The notes under the pieces: model-generated | What the model saw: the letters and a program-made list of their open reading frames with translations, nothing else | Told to the model about the DNA's origin: nothing | The model's database searches: none | NCBI GenBank assembly: GCA_022578965.1 | Contig: MU400591.1 | Span: 1 to 64,000 of the forward strand | Direction: 5' to 3' | Length of the DNA: 64,000 bases | Source of the DNA: Xylaria sp. FL1777 | Lineage: Eukaryota > Ascomycota > Sordariomycetes > Xylariales > Xylariaceae | Shown: positions 52,054-63,216 of the stretch, in pieces | Layout: the number at the start of each line of letters is the position of its first letter | How positions within the stretch are numbered: position 1 is the stretch's first letter | Made by a program: the position numbers and the translations under genes

Positions 52054-53124
52054 ATGAAATTCAAAGGGACAGGAAGACTCCTGTATGTAGCTCCCCAAGC
52101 TAAACCCACCTATTGGTGTAAATGGCACACAACGAGCGAACAGATGTTTCCTGGGAATAAATCTATCTCAATTCTTGAACACTTGTTAATCATTCCGATT
52201 CGACCGCGATACCATTTATGTCCGCTATCTCAGCTGCAGCTCGATCGTACACCTATCAACACGGCTGTCGTCACCATTTTCAACCTTCCTCCAGAGATTC
52301 ACCACATGATATTTTCATTCATTCATAATCCTGTTGATATTGTTTGTCTCGCCTTCACGAATCGATACTTTTGGTCTCTAAGCCGCCAGTACTTATTTAA
52401 CTACATTCTATGTGGCGCAGGGACATTGGCTGGCTGCAAAATTGCTTGTGTGGACGAAGATGTTCGAGCAGGCAACTATCCTCCAGGTATGCTTTCAGCT
52501 GAAGAGCAGGAGGTTGTGCGTCGCAAAAAGTATCCTTACGACGAGACGCCTACCATTCTACAACATTTCGGTGCGAACACATCGTCGGCGTCATACAAGT
52601 CTGTGAGAAGGACCCACTGGCTTGGACTCAAGATTCGGTGCGGAAGCCGAGACCTGGGCAAGGATCCCGCGTTCAACTATGTATGGCCACATTTGTGGCC
52701 CGACTTAGAAACTATTGTTGATGTGAAGCAACCGTGGATTCTTCGAAATTTAACGACAAAGCAGTTTGTACGTTCTGAAGCGATTGCGTTGTCAGAAAAA
52801 TATATCCATGGTCCATATATTGAGTACTTCGGCTTCGGCGAACTTGTCGTAATGCGTTCTTGCTGGACATCATCGCCGCTTTTGAATATGAAATCGGATC
52901 CTACCAAGCGGAAAGGACCATGGGCAGGGCACCGCTTCGACATTACTAGGCTGTCAAGACATGAAGAACAAACTCGTGGGGAGGAGTGGATGGATATTAG
53001 TGACGAGATAGCAAGTGAGATTGCTACCATCTGGGAAGCTGAGTATGGGCCTGAATGGCGCACGGGAATTGTTAGAGAAGGGTTTCGCATAAAGATGTTA
53101 GATCTCCACGTTACGAGGATTTGA
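52054..53124 (+). CDS. F-box protein, unknown target
   Basis: Intronless gene of 356 codons. Near residues 80-118 an F-box-like helix bundle is visible (FNLPPEIHHMIFSFI...PVDIVCLAFTNRYFWSLSRQYL), the segment that binds Skp1 in SCF ubiquitin ligases. The rest has Trp-rich segments (THWLGLKIRC, WPHLWPDLETIV) typical of the large, fast-evolving group of short fungal F-box proteins, but no WD40 or leucine-rich repeats. The ATG at 52054 is the first in frame. Substrates are not predictable. Such genes are frequent in accessory parts of fungal genomes. Confidence 0.82.
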   Translation: MKFKGTGRLLYVAPQAKPTYWCKWHTTSEQMFPGNKSISILEHLLIIPIRPRYHLCPLSQLQLDRTPINTAVVTIFNLPPEIHHMIFSFIHNPVDIVCLAFTNRYFWSLSRQYLFNYILCGAGTLAGCKIACVDEDVRAGNYPPGMLSAEEQEVVRRKKYPYDETPTILQHFGANTSSASYKSVRRTHWLGLKIRCGSRDLGKDPAFNYVWPHLWPDLETIVDVKQPWILRNLTTKQFVRSEAIALSEKYIHGPYIEYFGFGELVVMRSCWTSSPLLNMKSDPTKRKGPWAGHRFDITRLSRHEEQTRGEEWMDISDEIASEIATIWEAEYGPEWRTGIVREGFRIKMLDLHVTRI

Positions 53125-53561
53125 AGGCGAATTTATGTACTAAGCAAAACCCTCATCTAACAAGCTGCTACGGCTAAGCGCCAAGTGTTTATACACTAAG
53201 ACCTTATACAACCTGGTGTCCTAGGGGTTTGTCCTTTTTCCTTTTCCTTTTTTTTTTTTTTCGCCATTCCCGATTTAGTTGACGACCCGTCTGTATTAGA
53301 GCATAACATCAATCTTTTAGATCAAATAACTTGGTTTCACTTGATAGTGGGCAAGCCTTTCTACCTAACTCCAGCCTTGCGTGGTCTTATTGTTCTTGAA
53401 GGGTTGGCTAGCTTTAACAGAACATTGAACCAAAAAGAACCATAACTTGAAATATTGTGAAGATAAGATAGGGGCTGCTCGGCATATCCAGCGACATAGA
53501 CTAGCGGATTCTCAAGTTGAGCTTGGGCCATTTGTGGGGGCAAAAACATTTTTCAAACACT
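53125..53561. other. intergenic
   Basis: F-box gene 3' flank and tRNA 3' flank, with a T-run at about 53248-53261. A T5 stretch on the minus strand (complement of 53542-53546) is suitable as the Pol III terminator of the tRNA. Confidence 0.55.
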
Positions 53562-53633
53562 TAGCTAGCGATTGTTTCGATCAATCGACCTCCGGGTTAT
53601 GAGCCCGGCGCTCTTCCACTGAGCTAGCTAGCT
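53562..53633 (-). tRNA. tRNA-Met (CAT), initiator type
   Basis: 72-nt intronless cloverleaf on the minus strand. Acceptor AGCTAGC/GCTAGCT (7 perfect pairs) with discriminator A, D-arm GCTC/GAGC with GG in the loop, anticodon stem CCGGG/CCCGG with loop CTCATAA, variable AGGTC, T-stem GATTG/CAATC with loop ATCGAAA. Eukaryotic initiator marks are all present: A1:T72 pair, three G:C pairs next to the anticodon loop, and A54 with A60 in the T-loop instead of the T54 of elongators. A Pol III T5 terminator follows about 16 nt after the 3' end. No CCA is encoded, as expected. Confidence 0.93.
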
Positions 53634-54470
53634 TAGTTTCTTTGTTATTTGCAGCCATTATTGATGACTGGAATAAAATGGTATATGTGAGCTACTATTT
53701 CTTATTATTTTTCTTAGGTCTGTTGGTCTTATGGCTGCTATGCTTATGTGACTCATCGTGGCCGTTGCCGGAGGACCGAGCGCCAAAGAGAATAAAGGGG
53801 GATCCTGCCGCACGTCTGGCTTTGCATCACTTATCTCGGAACAAACAGTGTAAAAAGGGCTTTTAAATTGATGCAAACATAATCCTAGCTCGAGACGGAT
53901 ATACCTATAAGTATTACATCATCCTGCGTAACGTTAACTTTTGGGGCAATCCTGTGTTTCGAACATACACATAAAGAACTAGATAAGGGCTTGGCGAATA
54001 AGGAAATAAGTAATGAATCCATCAAGTTTCAAAACATTTACGTTGTGAGCTGTCATATCATGACCAATTTGGGCAAGCTATCAAATAAACAGCACGCCGG
54101 GCCTAAGTGCTTCTTACATAACATCGAGGCAACATCTGATCGGAATATTTAAAAGACGAATTGGCGCTCAACATATGCCGTGTGTTGAATACGTAGTGCA
54201 TGGATACGTGGGGGCCGTAAATCTTCTCGCGGGCATGTTGCGAATGGAACCATCCTAGACTGCACGATATAGAAGACTGTAAATATACTAGTTTCGTATT
54301 TTAAGTAAAAGTTTCTAAGGGCTTGCTCTCTGGAAGTTCCAAGGGGCTCGCAGTGGCATTCAGGCGATGAAGAATAAAGAGGCATGTGCACTTCTAATAT
54401 AATACGATTCTCTGAAGAAGCTGCACGGAGAAGGGTGGCAGCATTATAAGCTGCTCCTAACACCATGCCC
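53634..54470. other. intergenic
   Basis: Upstream side of the tRNA and 3' flank of the HET gene. Only short frames; nothing recognised. Confidence 0.5.
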
Positions 54471-56784
54471 TCATATTAGACATACAGTCTGGTTATTACA
54501 GCCCTCAAAAATTCTCAACCCGGCTTGGCCTTTTGGTTTTGAGTAGAAAACACCCACCCGGTAGTAATTACCAGCGCAACTAAGTTCATCCTCATCACGA
54601 CTAGCAGGGTGTATGATGAGTCCCCATGTGTATCTTTCGTGTCTTCCGAATGGTCCGTTTGTAATTCCCTCAATACAGCTACCGAGTAGAATTAGTTCTA
54701 ACTTTGGGTTTGAGTCATCGTTCTCTACATCCCAGTCAAGACTGCAATCCGCTAGGTAGCGTCCCTGCAAGTCTTTGAGCTGCCATAAAGGACAAGTGAA
54801 TGCATCATCATACAATCGTTCAGGCAGCGACGGTATTCCCCTAACCCGAGAAGTTATGGTCAGTGATGCGTTTTCGATCTGGCCGTAAGGGTTCACGCCA
54901 GTTCCACTTCGGTCGACACGTGGTTTAATACTACTATATTCGGGCCTGTAGTCCTTATAGGATCCATTTGTGTGAAAGTAACGGTAGCTATTTTCGAACC
55001 TGAAACCTAGATTTGCCCAACTCCAAGAAGGCGCTATGAATTTCCGGCAAGAGCGCTGAGATCCAAAGAGTTTATCAAAAGTTCGACGTCCCGTCGTTTG
55101 AGGCATATGACAGACCCAGAACAACTGCCGATGCAGGTCTTTCTCCCAGAGGCCGGCGAGATATTGATCGTCGGAGCCAAGCAGGCCTTTGTAGTAAGCG
55201 GCAAGGCCTGACAGAGCTGGAAACTTATCCGTTGGGTATATGAGTCGTCGCACGGAGTAAGACGCAGTCAGTTCCATCCAGTCATTGTAAATAAGCTCGC
55301 GTTCCAGTGCCCCGTCATTTGCTATACGTTGCTCGAGGAAAGGAACCGTAACGGTAGGCGCCCCCTTATTTGTGTACTCCATCTCACCTTCACTAATCGT
55401 GCCGTTTTTGCTCATGATGTGAATTTTCCTCCTTCCAAAAGAAAGTAGAACTCGGGATGAGTGAAGTTCCTGAAAAGTCCACGCCCTAGTTCCCCAGACT
55501 GCCTCTATCGTATCTTCCGATTCTGGATGTCCACGGGACGAAAGATCGATGAAGCCCGTTATGCTAGATCGGAGCGTGTAGTGACCGACGATATCCGGGC
55601 TCACACGGGACCTGAAGGGGATATCGATTCCACGACTGCGTTTCTCTAAGAATCCCTGTGAACAAGAGCTTGACAACAGTGTACATATCGTCAAGCTGGA
55701 GTTACGATACACGTCACACATTTGCAAAGCTTCTTGTTCCCAATCTAGATTGTCATCTTGGATGATGCACACCGCGTCAACCCATAAATACCGAATACCA
55801 AGAGCTTTGCAGATATCTGCAGCATCCTTAATAACAGGCGTAGTACGTCCTATGTCGATTCGAGCTAGCCGTTGCTGTAAGGTCGCCCGAGTGGTTTTAA
55901 ACTGACCAGCTGCTTCGATTGGTGGGCCCCAGCAATAGCTTAGGGCTGCGTATGCCAGTTGAGCTTTTGTACTTTGCAAGTCAGTTGCGAGTACAAGTCG
56001 TGGATGTCGACCTAGGTTACCGACTCCTAGGTCTATTAGCCGAGTAGGCAAGAACTGGCCATCTCGCCTGACGCCTAAGGACATGTTTTCTTGCTCAAGC
56101 TCGTGCAGAACTCCCTTGATCCACTCGACGTTCTTTGGACTTATCGGATCGTATTCGGGCGACGTCTCTAGCCGTAGCCACTTAACGCAAGGTGCTATAA
56201 TCAATTTTAGCCACCTATCGTGGGCCTTTTGCTCTTTCGGAAAACAATCACAATCCTAGGGACGCGAACTAAACGTACCTGAGTTGGAATCGATGTCGAT
56301 CGAAATTTCTACACTCGATAGAGGCTCTTGACTAGTTACGGTCATAAAGTCAAGTTGCACCAAGAGAGCTGCAAGACCTCTCTCCGGGAATATTTTCCAT
56401 TCGCCCACGTAGCCATCATCGCCTTCAAACTTCCACAGATATGAAATCGTAAGGACCACATGGGAGGCGTCTTCGGGTGGCCCTAGCTTAGGCCCTAGCT
56501 TAGCCGCCAGTATGGCTTCTCTAATGTGAGCACAGCATATGCAGCCGTTTGACGCTGACTCAGCAAGAGACGGATAGTCAGGGTACGAGTCGTCAAACCG
56601 ATAGTCAGTCTCAAGACGCCGGTGAGTATCTTCTTTGTCAAAAACAAGATATGTGCTTTCTTCGTCTCGATCGGACCTATAACCCCCCCCAGGCCTTATC
56701 GTCAATTAGAATAAGCCTACACTGGTAACAAAAATGGCTAACATCTGAGTCATTATAGGGTTGGTAGGACATGACCTCGGTCAT
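54471..56784 (-). CDS. HET-domain protein, frame broken or respliced near its start
   Basis: Heterokaryon-incompatibility domain protein; such proteins trigger cell death after fusion of unlike strains. The main exon is 56233-54471; an upstream exon ends at 56279 (45-nt intron). The HET core is clear: AALSYCWGPP, KDAADICKALGIRYLWVDAV, IIQDDNLDWEQEALQMCDVY, then SCSQGFLEKRS. The N-terminal frame begins at the ATG at 56784 (MTEVMSYQPYND...FCYQC, then DDKAWGG), but a run of eight C on the plus strand (56683-56690) shifts the frame; seven would restore it. Alternatively a 46-nt intron just there (ending at TTATAG) restores frame but removes the conserved CxxC...DDKAWGGY segment. So the gene may be a fresh pseudogene, a sequence error, or spliced. 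The C-terminal half has no recognised domain. Confidence 0.8.
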
Positions 56785-57590
56785 GATTGTTAATATGATC
56801 GTCTCTTGTTATTTGGATGTATGGTTGCTTATGATCTACGTTGTTAGGAATGCGGGGCAGTGATGGTCTTGGGGTTGTGGAATAAGGGCCCAGGTAAGCT
56901 GGTAGTGGTCAGGGGACTATAAGGGGTTGGCCGTCGTTTTCAGCGAAGAGGGTATGACTTAATGGAATGAAGGTTTTTGAATCAAGAAAAATCATTACAT
57001 ACTTAACTCGTTCCTCTTCCATCCGTTAAACGCAAAGCAATACCCTTACCCCCAGCCACGGGCCGTGGTTAGGGCTTCTGAGCATATACTACTTGTATGG
57101 ATACCGTATACATCAAGTCCCCCGCGCCAAATCCCCCCAAAGCGGCTCGAATATTGGAGATAGCTAGCTTATACAAGAAATGCAGCAACTAAGACGACCT
57201 TGTTTGTCTAATTCACCAGAATACAATATCTGTAATCAAGTTATCAGGTGTCAGGAACTAGGGTTGCAGCAGGGCAGAAGCAACTTAATTGTAGGGAGAC
57301 AGTCTAGTATTTACTATATAAAGCTGAGTTTCCTTCTAATACTCCTTGGGGGAACTCAGGAATTAATAATATTGAGCCCTTACCTATAACTACGACCCAG
57401 CAGCTACCCTTCAGTGACCCAACTTCACTCTGGAGACAAACACCTCTGACATTAGGCTTTGTTGTTGATCAACATCCAGTGAGTGCCATGTGACACGTAG
57501 CCTGATAACTAGATTATTCCCGGCCCCCTCTTGAATACAACTTTCATGAATGGTATTAGAGTAGAACTTGGCTATTAGTCGCTCAGAATC
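56785..57590. other. intergenic
   Basis: HET gene upstream region and 3' flank of the MFS gene. A 69-codon frame at 57180-57389 has no recognisable motif. Confidence 0.5.
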
Positions 57591-59246
57591 TTATAAAATA
57601 TATCGGAAGCCGCTAGCTATTTGAGCTGCGGTAGGACCGTGTTTCCCAGTGTCCTCACCACGATCAAGCTTTCTGTTCTGTCGGCTCAAATAAATTCTTG
57701 TTGCAGTAGCGAATCCAGCAGCTAACGCCACTGCAACCAGGTTGACAGTAAAGGCCACGGCGTAGCGAGGGGCACCGAAATATAAGTACGATGCCCAAAT
57801 ATTAGGTGTGTTACAAATTGCATTCGCAAAAGCGATAGCGGCTGCTCGCTTCGGAGCTGGTTGCGACAAGCTATTGCTAATCCAGGACAACGTAACGACG
57901 GCCGCACTGTAAAACGACCCCGGGAGAAGCACTATTGCCACATACCGGGCCGCAATATTAAGAGTTGACAAGGATATGATGTTGGCAACGAAGGTCAGGA
58001 TGAGCGGTGCAATGATGTGAAGCCATCGTTCCTGCTTGCGATCTGAGTGGAAGCCAGTCACCAACATGAAAACGACGGCTAGGACGAAGGGAGGCGCTGT
58101 AATGCCATAGGTAGTAGTCCGATCGTAGCCGAGGCCCTCGACGACAGATGGGAAAAAGTTGATGATTGAGCTAGCGATGTATATAGCGTATAGAGTACCA
58201 GTAAGGAGCCAGGTCTTAGGATCCGTAACAGCGAGGATGAAGCCTTGCTTGTTGCTGATCTCTTCTGAATTGTCATTCTGGCCTTGGTCTGCAACGAGGT
58301 TCCATTGCGCCCATTCGCTTTCGATCTTGGACATACCAAGAACGTTTTGGTTCGAGTTAGGTAGAACCAGAGCAAATATGAGAGCCAGGCCGGTGGTCAG
58401 CACACCCTCGATCAAGAACAGCTATATGGCAGATTAGCTTTAGATACTGACCTAAGGGGATCAATAAGGGAGGGTTCCTATAGGGATAGATCAAGTGCGG
58501 AGTAGATAAATCACTCACCCAGCGCCATCCAGATAGACCACGCTGTCCGTCTAGACGCAAAACGCCGATAGCGAACAGAGTGCCAAAGGCATTACCGAGC
58601 TGAGACCCAGAGTAAAGGATTGCCACGCGTAAAGCGTACTGCTTCCGGTTATAAAAGAGTGACAGGAAATAGAGGGCTCCAGGAAAGAAGATCGCTTCGA
58701 CGACACCGAGGAATATCCGTGCAGTTAAAAGACCACCGAAGTCTTTAACTATTGACATCAACGCTGATATAGCGCCCCAAACAGCCATGCCACCGCAAAT
58801 GTAGATACCAGGCCATTTGATCTTGCCGAGTATCAGGTTGGAGGGAACCTGAAGTAGAATGTATCCCACAAACAGGATACTTAATTATCAAAAAGTTAGA
58901 ATTGCTGTGTAGCACCGTGATATCCAGCATCATGACCTATTTTAGAAAAGACTTACCTCACGCAAGTTTGATATTGAACGTCGCTTATGCCTAATTCTTC
59001 TTCTAAGCCGGCAAGTCTCGCGCTGGCGAGGTTCTGTCGATCAAGGTAGTTGAGGATATACATGATTACCAATATCGGCATAATGACAAGATCCATCTTT
59101 AAAGTAGCTCTTTTACCGAGCTTTTTGTACTCATCCTCGCTAAGCGCAGCAAGGTTGGCTGGCATGAGCAGCGCGGCCTCGATAGGCCCTTTACCTCCGC
59201 CATTTTCAATGAATTCGGATAGATTATCGGGCTTTGTTATCTCCAT
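57591..59246 (-). CDS. MFS carrier, Dal5-type anion:cation symporter
   Basis: Plasma-membrane organic-anion symporter. Exons 59246-58957, 58879-58519, 58421-57591; in frame, 493 residues, 12 predicted membrane segments. Visible features: ILNYLDRQNLASARLAGLEE at TM1, [70 protein letters not shown], and in the second half WISNSLSQPAPKRAAAIAFAN and NIWASYLYF. The DRQN motif and FYNRKQ segment are typical for the carboxylate/nicotinate-like branch. It is not closely similar to the carrier at 23.2 kb, so this is not a local duplication. No catabolic enzyme is next to it, so the cargo is unknown. Confidence 0.92.
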
Positions 59247-62200
59247 ATTGTTTTCTTAGCCTCGACAAACAGGAAATCGTGTTACCGATTAGGTAAATAA
59301 TAAGGATCAGGAGCGTAGTACTTCAGGACAGCGAAAGAGAAGGTGTATTCGAGAGAGATAGGCGTGATCAGAATTAGTTGGAAATGCTGAGGTTTTCATT
59401 CAAAATAAAAGTTCCCAACCGCTACCCCCACGTTTACCCCAGTGCCAAGGGCATAAAAGTCCGGGGTCGTCGTAAAGTTTCTGCTCATGGGTCGGACCCA
59501 GGAGACATGCTTGCCGCCGTGCGAATGCGTAATTAGTTGTGGCCTTAGAAAGAGTAATCTGTTCATATGTAATCGGTATATGGGAATGGAAGGTAACACG
59601 ATAACACATCTCTTAATGGGAAATAGATGTGCGAAACGGTATGGTAAGAGGGAATCTATACTAAAACCAGTTATGACAATATTAGGAACTCATAGAGTTG
59701 AAGGCCAGAGCCGTACGGCTCATATTCTACCTAGGTACGCATAGGAACTGCCCCTCATCAGAGGCAGGGTATGTTCCCCCAACCCAACCCCGGACAGGAA
59801 GAGCTCTCCCCCACAGGGGAATTTTCACCAACTCCTCGATAGGTCACAACTAACACAAGAGCGAAGCCATCATGAACCATGCCGTTATCCTGAATACAAC
59901 TCCAGATGCGCCCTTTACGACGACCTACCAAGTCCTAGCGCATACAGCTGCAGTAACCATTCAGCTAAAAGTACAGCCCAAACCCTAGTTATTTTTCTCC
60001 CGAACAAAACAGCCGTGATGACCCCCACACATCCATACCCACACTTTCGCCCTGTACGCCAAGATGACGATCATTAGAAGGCTCAAGCCCCCTGTTTATT
60101 TCTTTCCCTAAGTAGGAAAACTGTGACGACCGCCTTTGAGTATAGCGGTAAGTCCCGTAGACGTGTTAGTATAGCCAAGCCATACCCATGTATGAGTCGA
60201 AACGGGCGGTCAAAGAGACAAAACAGCCTCAAGCCTTGAGTCATCGTTGACTAGGTTCTCACACTCCCGGAATGGGAGGATGGATTGCTTGCTTACTTAG
60301 AACTTAGAACTTGATTCTACAACGTCCGTCAAGTTATATTGTTAACTTACCGAGCATAAAACACCGAGAGGGTTGGGGGGGCTTAACAGCTACAAAACAT
60401 TTCTTGCGAGTGTCTTCTGAACAGCTGTTAAGCAGGCCTTGTTAACTACTATGGAATTCAGACTTAATTATGCTTTTCTTAAAAAGGGGCATTTTGCCTG
60501 ATTAAATAAATAGAATTTAGGTTTATAGAAGATATGGCGTTAGTTTCTTGACTTATTTTCAATACTACTTAGGTTAAACACCATGACAGAAACAACAAAG
60601 CTTGTTAACTATACCTTAATTATTATTGCTACAAAATATTATAAGCACTTATAAAAATAAACTACCAGATCTTAAGTCTCTTTACTACTAGCACTATGTC
60701 ATGAATAAAAAGAATGACACGTTTTTGCGCAAGCTACAACATGGAAGTTAGCATAGCTACTTTCTCTGCTTCTATAATTCGAGGCACCGAACCCCTAGCT
60801 GAATTCCGGTTGTAACAAAGCATGGTTTTAACTGTAGGCGGCATTCCGTTTATTAGGACTAATTAAGCTGAAATTCTACAATCCATATACGGCAGATAAG
60901 GGCCGATTGAAAAGAATCTACCCGTCAAGTTAAAAGAGAACACTTGAAGTCCATAATAATGAGAAAATCCCCTGATTCTCTATCTAACGAGATACTACCA
61001 CAGGTACTTCAACTTCAGGTGGCTCTCACGCTGATCTCACCATATGCCCCCTTGATCGACTAGCTCTTCAGCTTCCCAATATCGGGTTTGAATGTAGCTT
61101 TCACGTCAGCGATATTGTAGGCGTTCCAATTAATTGCCCCCGAGCGATGTTACAATAATATGAATGGGTTTTAGAGACCGTTCATCTTTAGTAATATTTA
61201 TATCAACTCCGCCACGGCTATTGAGAGGTGTCGTCAACTCTGCATAACACTGACAACAATGGTCACTCAGACAGCCAAGCCAATCCAGCTAAGCAAAAGC
61301 AGCAGGTTGCACTGCACTGCGGTTCTCAGGTACTCTCATATCGATTAAATTAGATTATCTCGGAACTCCAAAACAATAAGTGCATGTTACGAGTAAAGCA
61401 TACATTATACAATTTCAGGTGCATATGATCGCTTTCTATAATACTAGGGTATCATTCTTTAGAATCCATGAAGTGCCTACATCTGTACAACCACAGGTTT
61501 CTGACTAACCGGTGCATATTACTATCCCTCTTCGTAATATCTAAGATCCGTTCCAAGTTGGGAGGTCAGCCATCCAGCTTGGCATCTTCACACAATTACT
61601 ACGAGGAATTCCCACAATATAGCTATTTGGCCTCGGCAGTAGTGACACGTGTAATTGTGTATGGTTTGATAGACCACCCTTGTTATGCCTGCTTCAGAAG
61701 CCTAGCCTGCAACATTTCTGGGCTATGTCGGCTGAACTGCATAGGTAGGCCCCGCATATTACTACAACAGTAAGGGAAGACATATGCAATAAAGTCATAC
61801 AAACATAGATTATATATTTCTTGCATCGCATTGGTCGGCATAGAATTGGAGGTAGAGTGTGGTGGTTGGTTGGTTCCTCTGAAGCTTTCTATTCCTCGCT
61901 GGATTAGCTCAGTAAATTATTTGAATGAGTTATCCTCCGCAACCAATATGAAAGCATTTTTCATTCTTATAATCACTAAACCTTTTAGTAGTCCTTAATT
62001 ATTACATAATTCCCAAGACTCTATTTCAGGTATTGTGATAGTGCTGTAGTTATAATATCTGGGGTATGATTAACCATGTCTCTCCTTCAGGACCCCTTAT
62101 TGGGTCTCTCAGGCTTGTAGACATTTTTGGTAGAATATTCACATAACAGCCACCGTGAACCACAATCCTCCATACTACCTAACGTCGTAAGAATATACTA

Positions 62201-63216
62201 TAATGGAGCGCCACTATACTTACGTAAGGTATGTGAGCACATTTCTGTGCTACCTACTGATGACAATACCGGTCGAAGCATTGGAGGCGTTCACCGGAAA
62301 TCGAAGCCAATCGGGTCGTCGTGAGGCGCTGTGCACCCTGAGCAGCACGTCAGCTATTTTATATGCTTGACCATGAAGATGAGAGATCCCGGTTACCCTT
62401 AGCTTAGTGGCGGTTATGGTCACAATAACCTGAATCTACGACTGCTGGAGGACTTGGCGAAGATATCTGGGGTTTTCGTTCATTGCCGACTTCATGGTGG
62501 GAGACACCAAGTTATTCGTCCTTGTCATTGATCACAGCGAATGCGAATTTTCTTGCCTACTCGTATGGTTAAGCATTCGCCGGCTCCCATGCAAGAATAT
62601 AAAGTGACTTTTCCTAAATAGACAAATAGGAGAGGTCAATGGGTTAGGGTTACACGCGCTGAACGGGCTGAACACCTTGTGCTATCGTACTTCGATGAGA
62701 CACTTAGACCGTACTACGCTGAACTGAGACCTATTGAGAATGTTTCGCGTATCCAGAAGTGAAGCTATTCAGCCCTCGCTTATCTGAGACATATTAGCGG
62801 ACCTTAGAGGTTAGGAAGCCCGAACCAATTGTATATAGACTCAAGGACAGCCACCATGCCTGGCGCAAGCCCGGATGGGACCTTGGCAGCCATAAAAGAT
62901 TGTTGTATTGTGAGTAGAGTCAATTCTCAAGTTCCAAGCCCTGTTGCATCAGCCCTTGTTATAGTTAGTCCGCCTGAAGTTTGTAACTACTGACGATCAC
63001 CCTGATTACCTCTTCATTCACCTCAGATGTCAAGATAGTAGCATTTGCACGCAAGCGGTAATTGCTTTTAAATTCAATGATTACGGTAGAAGGTAAATTT
63101 ATTAGTGGAAATTGCGCAAGGAAGGTTATAGAGTAGGTAGGTGCAAATGTACGATAAGGTAAACATGTACGAAAAATGGTATCTAAAACTCCAACATGAA
63201 TAGAACCGTGGCCCAA
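59247..63216. other. gene-poor AT-rich region
   Basis: Nearly 4 kb without a recognised gene on either strand. 60.3-62.1 kb is AT-rich with dense stops. One exact TACCTAGGTA palindrome lies at 59728-59737. Two TTAGGG units near 62640 are too few to call telomeric. No transposon motif or RNA gene was recognised. Confidence 0.5.

Noticed and set aside
57180..57389. 69-codon frame between the HET and MFS genes
   Set aside because: AT-rich, no motif, no supporting context.
62640..62651. Telomere-like TTAGGG units
   Set aside because: Only two units; too short to indicate a telomere or fusion site.
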